The notes under the pieces were generated by a model. It worked only from the letters and a program-made list of their open reading frames with translations, searched no databases and was not told where the DNA came from. 64,000 bases of DNA from Membranipora membranacea (Eukaryota > Bryozoa > Gymnolaemata > Cheilostomatida > Membraniporidae), in the NCBI GenBank assembly GCA_914767715.1, contig OU612066.1, positions 2,113,001 to 2,177,000 on the forward strand. The letters are read 5' to 3'. A program made the position numbers and the translations under genes. Shown piece by piece: positions 37,043-60,700 of the stretch (position 1 is its first letter; each line of letters opens with the position of its first letter).

Positions 37043-40000
37043 CTACCAATGTATGGCTCCTTTCATTGCTAATATTGTGGACTAATTTGGTCCGCTAAAA
37101 TAAATGTCACAGATATTGGGAAATTGAAAAACAAATACATAAAATCTGATCTGTCCACAGGCTGCATGCGAGATTTGCAGATATGAGATTTTGTTTTGCT
37201 GTTGTGCTTATCCCTAGTACTCTAATCATCTCTTTACCGCTGCTCCTATGACATCATTAATTAGGCCACTACAGGTAAACTGATGATAAACAGATATCAA
37301 TCATGTTTGTCCATCAAAACAACCAGCTGTCGACCCGGCCCAGCCAGCAGCCTCCTGACAGCATATCAACAGCTAACAAAGCCGGAGCTAAGCCCCGGTG
37401 TTTACTCACATAGTTCTCACTTTGTGGCTTCTAGATGTTACACCTATTGTTTCTAGCTTGTAAACAAGTAAATTGCTCATTGACCTATTTCCTCAACAGC
37501 CAATAGATATTGGGGCCGCATGTCAACAAACTGAGATAAGGAGTGCATGCGGGGCCCGAGTTTTCGGTAAAAGTAAAACAACAGCCAGCGGCCTCACATC
37601 CAATAACAAACTCTGTTTACCTACAAATACTACGAGGCTCATAAACTGGTGATATAGATGCCGGAATAAGCGATAAAACCTTTTGGATGAAAAACAAGCC
37701 ACTCTCTTTGTGATGTTGACTTAGTGTGCGGCCCAAAGCCCTATATTATCACCGTTGTTGTTTTGATTCAACTTGGTTTTGACTAGAGACCTCCATACAA
37801 AATATATAGGCATCCATTCTTCTTCACATCATCAAACAAGAAAGGGAATTATCTTCGTAAACATGGATACCTATTTTGTCGGTAGGGTATGCAGGTCCAA
37901 AAATTGTTATGTTCCCAAACATCAAACAAGCTGATGAAAACATCAGGGGCTATATTATGGCCCATGACTTCGCAAATAACGCCCCGCCTTACACCAATCA
38001 TGGAGCCGATTGTTTGATGCAGACCAAGCATAACTCATTGATAAGGTAACAAAAACGGCTTACGGCTTATGATGTCGGAACATTCGCTGTAAAGTGAACT
38101 TCATTTGACTCCCATTTCATGCCTCGTTTCACAAAGCTCGGCAGCTGCAGGTCAGTCGCGGAGAGAGAGAGTTATTTTTATTTATCAATGCCTTTAGTGA
38201 GGTGTGAGCTGTGCACAAATACAGTCACCGCCCTGCATTCAGAGCCATTTGGCAGCATTAACTCTCAGAGGCAGTCCAGGGATGGACGGCTATGTGATCA
38301 CTCTGAGGTCACATAGAAAATATGCCACAGCTGCTTTATATGACAAAAGCATCAGGATTTGTTCGTGAATGGAAAATGTAAACATCATGTTACAAGCGCA
38401 GCCTTCGTAGCATTGCCACACAAAGAGCTATTATTACAGAAAATTACTACCCAGCGTTGTTTTGGTCTGTGGTCATTGGCATTATTTAGGTCAGTTTAGC
38501 CTTTGGTCACACTAAGATATACAACATCGATTTGGGCTTTGACTACGGGTCCCCTCAATTAATCAGTCTTCATTCAGGTCAAGTCACTTAGCGGAGCTAC
38601 ATTGCTGACCTATTAAAATACAAGGGTATTTATCTGCAGCCAGTCAAGCTCTCCAACTTCATCTAACGCATAAAGTGGCATTTTCTGCAAAATTATATAA
38701 TATCACCCTGAGAATTATAGAGAGACATTGTAATGGTGCTATTTATGTTACATAATTCTTCTCATAATTTCTCTATAATGATTCTGTTGAGTGTTGGAAC
38801 AGGCAAACACGCATATATTCTATAATATTTATTTGCTGCAGCAGCCAAGGCCGGAGACCAAGGCCAGAGACCAAGGCACCTTGATAATGTCATCATATGC
38901 AAGACTAAATATTATTTTTTTGGTGCATATTGCGAATTTCTTGTCATATAATAACATACCAGACCTTCATTCATTGCCTGATGTCTATTCCGTGACATCA
39001 AAAGCAAGTCATTACAAGATAAGATATGTATATCTAAGACTTCGTAAACTGTTGGAAAGGCTAGCAAACCCTCCAATTATTAAAACAAATTGTCCATTTA
39101 CTTTGATAAAGCAAGACATGGTAACCTGACAATGATCGGGACAGATAGTGGGGACAAATCCCTCTCAATAAATAAATATAATAGACACTTCTCAAAAGCC
39201 AAGTGCAGTACAATCGACAAGCAACCTACTCCTACGGTCTTTGTAACTGGTGCCAAATAAAACCTTAATCTTGATAGTTTTTTAATGTGTGGCTATGATG
39301 CTGGTTCTGTGGTGGTTTACTTGATGTTTAAGATTTTGGCCTGCATAAACATTCTAAGCCTTGATATCCTACAACACTTGCAAAACTGGACAAAAACAAA
39401 CCGATTCCAAACATTAACTTCTATCTGATGTCCAGTTAACTTCGCCTGGATGCACATCACAAACTCTGCAGACCATGAAAATAACCATAAAAACAAAAAC
39501 AAACCACAAAGCCACCGAAGCCCGACCAGAAATGATGCAGTGCAAAGTCAATGTCTGTGGTTTCCATATCTAAAAGTGGAGTGTCAATGCCATTGCTATA
39601 ACTATATTTTGCCCCTTTTTATATCAAGTATTGACACTGCTACATTATCATTGGGCAATACTTAAAAATATGGATGATGACAGATTTATTAGCAAATCAT
39701 GATTTCGTTTAGATGTTGGAAACCCTTTGATCATTTAATTCTCTTCAAATGATCTCGATTTTACCTATAGATGCCTTAAACAGTCTGCTATTATCTGGTT
39801 ACTCTACCTTACATTGATATATAACCGGCAGCATGCTCTGCCAGGAGTGGGCACCCGAGGCTCAGTACAGGTAAACAAACATGAATGACTAACATCTGCA
39901 CTGCTTTTAGCAACTTTGACTCAGGTGATCCCCTCCAGCCTGCTTTCAATGTCTTCTTAGTACAGTACATGTATCAGCCCCTCCCCTAAAATCTTAACCC

Positions 40001-40477
40001 CCTCCTCCCCATTGTATATCAGCCACATGTGTACATGTCCAATGTGTGGTACGATCAGAGATGAGAGACTATGGTGAGATTACATTTAAAACTGAACTGA
40101 AATGAAACCTCAAATTAATACAATAGTCTGAATTTAATATTGGGAAGGAATTCTTCTAAAGCCTAGTCATTGTCGGTCGGTGCAACTTCAAATATGAATA
40201 CAGGTTGGAAGGAAACATACAGTTGAAGTCAAGGTAAGACATCAAGGTCTCCGGGTCTACAGCTAAGCTCAGTCGCAGGAAACTGGAGCATTAATAATAT
40301 TTATGAGACCTTGTATTTATATAATTATAGATAATCGGATGAAGCATCAGTAACACGACAACATTTTCAGGGCTTTTAACTCTATTCTTTAACATAACTT
40401 GCACCTAGTGTTTCAGGGGTTAGAGTCTTTTATCATAATACCACCAAGTGGAATCAACAATATATGAAGAGCCTAAA

Positions 40478-41852
40478 AGGTGATCACCCAAAAGGCCACT
40501 GCCAAAAAGCCACTGGCCATAAAGCCACTGGCAAAAAAAGCCACTGGCCATAAAGCCACTGGCCAAAAACCCACTGGCCATAAAACCACTGGCCAAAAGG
40601 CCACTGGTCATAAGGCCACTGGTCATAAGGCCACTAGACAAAAGGCCACTGGTCATAAGGCCACTGGTCAAAAAGCCACTGCCCAAAAAGCCACTGGTTA
40701 CATAATAGAAGCCTGATATCAACTTTCCATTGACATGTTTTTTGGGGCCCGTAAAACAAAATTCTAGCTCTTGATATGCCATTTATAAATGATTTTTTAT
40801 TTCTATTTACTGATTCCCATTTTAGTAAAGTTAGAAAAAATCCCACCCACCCGTTGCAAATAAATATTTTAAATGACTCCACCTGGACATCTTCTCACAC
40901 ATATTTTCTGTACCGTAGCCCCAATCACTACATAAAAATGTATCTTGATGGACAAATTAATGTTATCACAAGCAAACAGTCAGCACTTTAAGATCGAAGC
41001 AATGCCGCAATCAAAAGAGACAGCGGTGTAGCTTTTTTGAATTTGACATGCTACATGCCAAGCACGAGTGAGTTGCATACCCTACTGGATCAGGTTACAA
41101 AAGCGATCAAGTTGAGTCGGTTGGGTTTTTTGGCCATCAATAATAAAAACATTCGATGGATGCACAGATAGATCTTGGTAGAGGCTTGTATTGTTCACAA
41201 GAGAGTTTAGTTTTTGTTAAGTATCAGATCTGATATAACCATGTGATAATCAAAATCGATCACAGGGTGCATTGGGTAAAAATGATACTAAAAATCTTTC
41301 CATGTGAATTTAAATTATTGTCATGCTACGAAGAAAAAAATCAAAAAAGCTGCACCGCTGTCTCTGCTCAGGGCGGCATTGCTTCGATCTATAAGTACTG
41401 ACTGTTCAATTATGATGACTTTAATTTGTCCATCAAGATTGGGGCTTACGGTACAATGAAGTGTGTGAGAAGATGTCCGGGTTGAGTCATTTAAAATAAT
41501 TATTTGCAAAGGGTGGGTGGGATCTTTTCTAACTTTACTAGAATGGAAATCAGTGAGTAGAAATAAAAAAATAAATGAAAAATGGTATATTAAGTGCTAG
41601 AATTTTGTTTTACAGGCTTGAAAAAAACATGTCAACGGAAAGTTGATATCAGACTTCTATGATGTAACCATTGAACCAGTGGCTCTTTGGGCAGTGGCTT
41701 TTTGACCAGTGGCCTTTTGACCAGTGGCCTTTTGTCCAGTGGCCTTTTGGCCAGTGGCTTTATGGCCAGTGGCTCTTTGGCCAGTGGCTTTATGGCCAGT
41801 GGCTTTATGGCCAGTGGCTTTTTGGCAGTGGCCTTTTGACCCGAAATCGCCT
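40478..41852. mobile_element. Foldback element with minisatellite termini
   Basis: Two inverted arms (about 40478-41048 and 41322-41852) flank a unique core of about 270 bp. The outer part of each arm is an array of a 15-bp unit, GCCACTGGCCATAAA or GCCACTGGTCAAAAG (about 40488-40700; complementary array about 41675-41835). Inside the arrays both arms carry the same non-repetitive segment, including GATATCA, a stretch near TTTGCAAATAA and GACAGCGGTG. This is the layout of foldback-type elements. The long open frames through the arrays (repeating Ala-Thr-Gly-His-Lys or Ser-Gly-Leu-Met) result from the 15-bp period and are not taken as genes. Confidence 0.85.
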
Positions 41853-44800
41853 AAAGGGTATGATTAAGTGTACATGACCAAATAACTCCAAAGTCTGATT
41901 ATGTCTTTGCATCGTTATCCTTTCCATGTCAATAATATTTATAAAGGGTTTGATCATATCTCACCCAACTTGGCCAATTTTAGGTGTAATAGCTCTGATC
42001 TTTCAGTGGATTTTTCCTTATAGGGCTCGGCTCTGCCTCAGCGCCATGTATTTGAACTAACACATAGTGACAGGGTTGTTATTGCAGTGAAAATGAGGAG
42101 ATCTCAATTGCTGTTTATCAAGGTATTGGCTATCTTGTCTAGCTGTAATGACGGAGGCATACGATCGCAACAAGAGAAGGAATGAGCCATGCAGAGACAG
42201 CGTGGTAAGAAGAGGATAAGTCCAATGATGACAGTACAGTTTTGGATGAGTTTGTTTTGAAAACGTCACTGGCATAATTGTTACCATTAATACAGTCATC
42301 CATCATTCTTATTGTGAGCCATCAAATGTATGTATATAGGTCAAGCGGACCCTTAAATAGGTCATGGTGAAGAGGATTTTGTGGTGATTTTGTGGTTTGG
42401 CAGTTGAACCACAACTATAATTACAATATAGCTGTGAGCCATCATAGCATGAATAACATCCTGTAGAGCCTGCCAATGTTATCAGTTTGTACTGCAGCTG
42501 CAGATTTGATATTGCATGGTTGCACTTTCCTTTATTTGCAGTGAGGTTAAGTGATGCAATATTATTATCTCACATACATGATACTAAGTCTTCATTTACT
42601 ATATTTAACTCACAGCTTGTTTTGTTTTTTTGTAAGCACTCATGTTCTGATATGTTAGCTCTCATCTTACCAAGGTGCACAATTTGCACTATTCAATTTT
42701 TTGACATTCCAAACTAATCACAAGTAGGATGCTCCAAACCAACCAATGAATCATTCACTGACAGCGTGATAATCATCTCTAACATTAAGGGGTAGAGGTG
42801 TCCTGTTATTATCTGCAGCTAAGAGGATGTTTTTCAAATCATTTGTAATGTGATTATTTTTTATTCATTCAAACAGATATAAGTTGTACATGAAATGAAA
42901 TTCTAGGAGAAGCCAGAAGTAACTGGTCAGGTATTCATCAGTTAATAAGGCACCACATCAAACTTCCTACACTTCTCCAGGACTCACTAATTGGGAGGTT
43001 AGAGTATGATGACATGATTCTTGTGGGTAATCAGTTGATAATACTACCACTGGTAATGGTGTCCAGGAGTCCTGTGGAAACCAGCCGTATGAATCATTCT
43101 CTCCCCCCCCTGCAATGCTGTTTGTTTATGTTATTGTGTAGACGGTTGTTATTTTCCCACCCACCTTTGAGAATGGATTGCACGAACTCTAATCTTTACT
43201 GCCCAAGGTGGGCTGATAGTTTTTACTTCACACCAAGCTATCGATCTCTTACGTAGGCTTCGTGTAGCCTAGAGATGCTCAAACTAGATAACGTTGTAAC
43301 CATAAACACATATAATATATGACATATGTTTATGTTCATGGTTATAAGCTCTGCGTATTTGTTTGGGCGAAGCCAATCGCATTCCCAGCTCATGAGGAAT
43401 TTGATCCTACATGTAGAGATAGAGTACTCTCTACATTTTACCAAAACTGTTTAATGGCTATTGGCCTCACCCATTGATAGCTGATGGTTCACAGGAACGA
43501 CTGTGTTTGCGTGGATCTGCTCGAGACAAGCAAGCTCAAGACCAGTACAGGAAGGCCGTGCGATATCCTGCTTCAAATTTTGCAAAGAACGATCCGCCTG
43601 GGGCATGCTTGGAAGATATTTTGCAAGCCAGCATATTATTGAAATAAGGCATGGTCATTGCAAATGTCTTTTTTGTGTGCGCAATGACACCTTGAACGTG
43701 CACATTTACTTCATCTTACTTGGTGCAAAATTTAAACAGTTTTCAAATTTGGCCTTTTCAAAAAGTGCTATAAAGTCAGAGCCTAGGGGTCTGCAATCAC
43801 AGCACTAACGCCTTGAGCCTCTGGAGCTGGCTAGAGAGTAAGTTACACAAGGTTAGATTATTACATGAGCTCGACTAGACGGAGGACGTGTAGGGGGTCA
43901 TCACCCGGAGATTGAGCGAGGAGGTCTAATCCTGGTCAGTATAGGTAAACAGCAGGTGTCTCACTTCCCACGCTGTGGTATTAAACCCTGCAGCTTATCA
44001 GGCTGTGAAGAGTGTTGTAAGAATTACACAGTCTAAGAATGTATGAGGGCGACTCACATGACTCCAAGAAACTCAGATATTTCAGCAATGTTGTGTACGC
44101 ACCACCAGAGTAATATGTAATTTAATATAATAGTGGCTAAGTGTACAACCATCAGATATATTAGTAGTACCGTGGTAAGCAGCTGGACCTTACAGCGCAA
44201 TGGATCGGGTGTATTGATGTTTATGATGAGGGCGAACCTTCTAGATTCCGTGAATCCACATAGATGCAGGTCTAGGATGGCATGCCAATGTGGCGGTTCA
44301 ATATAGAATCATTGCTCTGCGCCAACATTGAATTCCTCCTACCTAAACTTGCCAAGCGGCCACCTCAGTCTTTTGAACATTTTTGTGTATTTAATTATAG
44401 CACAAAACAGTAACTTTACAAAGGCAGAGGAAAAAATATAGCAAACTTTTTTGGCTTTTTTAAGTTTTGACACGACTTGATGTCACAATTTGGCCGCATC
44501 TGCTATTTGGCACGATGTATTACAGTTCATGTACCACTAAACATAGGTATCGAGGACATGAATTGACACGGCAGGGTGTATCCAGGAAATTGTGAAATGG
44601 CAAAGTCATCATTTTATCCCGAACACAAGTTAGAGACGTTTGCATATGCATTCAACTTCGCTTCAAAAGACAGCAATGAGATGATCTATGTTTATACTCA
44701 GTATGGAAGGGATCTTCTCCATTCCTGATATTTGGTACTAGATAACCATGTCATAGGAAAGTGCAACAGGTACACACATGCTTCTCGAAGGGAAGACATT

Positions 44801-45008
44801 TTCTAGTTGATAATAATACTCTCATCCAGACACGAAGGAGGTCACTGTGATGCTTGTTTGACACTCTAAAGATAGGCAACTTTCTAATTTCAAAGAGCGT
44901 GTTTGCAAAAAAGTTTGAAAAAAACTGAGATCTGTCAGTGTCACCGATCGTGTGCGTAGGTCCGATACAGGAATCACAAATCAGAGACTAATAATACGAG
45001 ATATTTAC

Positions 45009-57740
<12,732 letters not shown>

Positions 57741-60700
57741 TTAAGATGCCTCTTCCTCTGTTTTGATGACGATTTTATCGACACACAATCGTGGATCCAA
57801 ACCAGTAACAGCCAAAATGGCGTCCAGCAATTCCTACAGAAATAAAACAGACACCGCCAGGTTAGCTTAACTGATTTTCAAACTATTGATTCAAACTAAC
57901 GCATTGTTAAGTTTTGCAAAGAAACAGAAGCTTGCCAAGTTGAGAATTGTCCCTGCATAAGCACCAAAGTGGAGACGACTCAGCTTTAGCTGGTTCGGTG
58001 ATGAGGGCTCTGGGTGCAAATGGAACAAAAATTGTCAACATTTCTAAGGTTGTTTCATGATTTCCTCAAAGCTCTGCTCCAGGATTAAGTAATCATATTG
58101 GAATGTGGTGTTATGTGCTAGCAAGTAGATGTAATAATGTGTTAAAAACTTTTGAAAGACATCTTATTAGCGCCATCCATCATCATACATACTGCTGAGG
58201 TTTATACAGTTAACCTTTAGATATCTTACCTGATCATCTTTGCTTGCATTAGTATCTACAGTCATTCTTGGATTTTTTAGCTTGGTGTCACGCTCCCGTA
58301 GATTCTTCTCGCTCCTCTCATGTGTATCTAAGGCTATGGAGTAATCTATCATGCCATTCTGAGCCACACCAGCTGATTCGCTGCAGAAGAAAGGCATTGG
58401 CAGATCGCCAACTCCTGGAGCATACATTGGCTGTGGTGGCTGTTGTAGTGCTGCCTGCTGGGCCTGAAAATCATACAAATCATCAAAAAATTACTATCAG
58501 ATTCTGAGCAGCACAAGGCAAATATATCATTGCTTTGGGATACTTTAATTTATTACTGTCATCATGTTATGTTTCATATCGGATGGCAGGGTGGCAGGGT
58601 GGCGTAGTGGTTAGGATTCCGTAGTGGTTAGGATTCGAGCTTCTCAATCTGAGAGTTGCAGGTTCAAAATCCCGGTCACTACCCATTCTGCTATAGGAGG
58701 TGAGCTCTCAGGACAATAGCCTAGCTTGCCCACTCCTACCTTGTACAGGAGTGCGCTAAATAGATGTGATGAATCTTTTTCCACTGTAAGCATATTCTCA
58801 TTTGCCCCGAAAGGGGTCTTGAATAGCAAATAAAGTTGATATCATTATTATGTTTGAGAAACTACATTTTCAGTGTATCAGTTTTATCAGTTATATCAAT
58901 GAAGCTACTGGGATGTTTATCTACCTACTAGTAACTTTGGTGCAATACGTATTTTATATCCAAAAAATAATTTTAAGGGCAGATCACTGAGCTTAAAGAG
59001 GTTTCTGAAATCTTTTTAACCTCAGGGAAGTTGAAAGCCTGGTCCTTACCTGCTGATTTTTAAGATCTTCATAACTTTCATAATCATTAGGAGGGGGGAT
59101 CATATGACCTCCGTTAGGAGCCATCATAAGACCTCCATTCTCTCGACGATCTAATGTCATCGCAGTATCAGTTAGCTGGCCAGTCTGAGCGTCGTATCCT
59201 CGCTCGTTCAGTAAGTCATCTTCACTCTGGTACCTATCATACAGATAGAGATAATTATTTATAATTGTCACTTGAATTTACCCATGTGTACATACATCCA
59301 TCCCAGTGCTAATTGGGGAATCTCAAAGTCTGATCTTGCAACAAAAAACCTATCAATCTGAATGTATGTAGTTAGAGTTGTCCTCTCGTAAAAAGGTAGT
59401 GGAAAGGCAACTCCACAAATTGCAGTCAAGTCTAAATTGGGACGGTCGGAGATATCGATTCTTTGAACACAAGTTATGCATCATAAATGTCCAACATCAA
59501 GGCCCGAATACAGGTGTCACAATATATGAGGACCTATCGCCCCCCCCCCCTGTGAGTTAGTACTAAACATTACCTTCCACCTCCCATTTGACCAGCTGGA
59601 GCCATCATATAACTGCCATCATCATTACGAGATAAGGTGGAATCATTGAGCACACTGTCTCCGTATATCGGATTACCAGCATCATCATAACCAGTGATTA
59701 TCCTATTATCATTTCTTTGAGGACCCTACAGGAAAATATAAACAAAACAATCAAAATACCGCCCACAAAATATCACTGTGTGTAAAAATAGATATTTTTG
59801 TCATGGGAATAAATTAACAAAAAATGTAATTGTTTACAAGTGATAAAACTGCAGCAGTCATCAAGCTGTTTATTAATGCTGGAATGCTAACCACATCAAA
59901 AGTAGTTTGGCCTATGAGTTAGTGAGCTATCTAACATGAGTCTCGCTTAGAGACATTTGAATGTGGAAAATTCTGAATATGAATTAGGTGTGCGTAGCTT
60001 GCATGCAAAGTGCATCTGACTAAATGGCAACTGAGATCGGCATCAAGCAGGTCACAGGGAGCCATCAGGAAAATCTGTTGACTTTATCAAACTTAATTAT
60101 AACCAGAAGGCATCCGCTCTGCTCACTAAATCTAGTCTGATGATTTGTTGTTGCAAAGAAGAAGCCGCTCTTATCCACATAAAGTCTGCAGTGAGCAAAG
60201 CGCCAGAGATTGTGTTTGACATTATACCTATCCTTATCATTAGTCAAAACAAGAACAACTCAGCCCAGCCTAGAATCTAGACAGACTTATAATCTACTGC
60301 AGCATCGTTAATAGGTTCAGAGTGTTAATATTACATAAACAAGTAAACAATGCGGCTGGTATGATCTGCCTGGACTCTAAACCAAAACAATCAAACTTCA
60401 GATTCCTGACCTGCTAAGTAATGACTGATTAACTCGAGAGCAAGCTCAGGTCAGACTGTTATATGATACTAACTAGTGCTAGAGTGTCTCAGAGCCTTTT
60501 ACAGCAATCTTCTTAGAATAGCTATAAGTGCAATAAAATTCCATAAGACCCTAAAACTTCAATGTTCTCAACACGCTTACAAGACTAACGCGATGTGATA
60601 ATGTAAGAATTGGGTTAGCAGCAGCCTGCAGTGTGTACTTACTCCATATGTACCGTATGGGTTTGGATCTCCTCTCCTTGCAGCGTTGGGTCCAGATAGA

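Larger units (their letters stand above)
32626..45008. other. Long stretch without a supported gene
   Basis: About 12.4 kb separate the MNK stop from the last located exon of phosphoglucomutase. The first ~1.65 kb is probably MNK 3' UTR. The rest contains the palindrome at 33315-33509, a 10-bp repeat near 37012-37042 and the foldback element at 40478-41852. None of the small open frames shows a domain, family resemblance or exon-like context. The missing 3' exon of phosphoglucomutase should lie in this stretch on the minus strand, but I could not find it. Confidence 0.5.

Noticed and set aside
38119-38316. Cys-containing 65-codon plus-strand frame
   Set aside because: There is no domain, no neighbouring exon and no promoter or poly(A) context.
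40420-40882. Repeat-rich open frames over the foldback arrays (ATGHK and SGLM repeats)
   Set aside because: They follow from the 15-bp period of the minisatellite and occur on both strands of both arms.
42057-42299. Minus-strand frame with RSYASVITA considered as the PGM terminal exon
   Set aside because: The SVIT match is not followed by a stop, the upstream residues do not align, and no phase-0 acceptor is present.
43244-43310. Minus-strand segment SLSISRLHEAYVRDR considered as the PGM C-terminus
   Set aside because: It resembles the helix before the PGM end only loosely, has no PTVIT and lacks an acceptor in the required phase.
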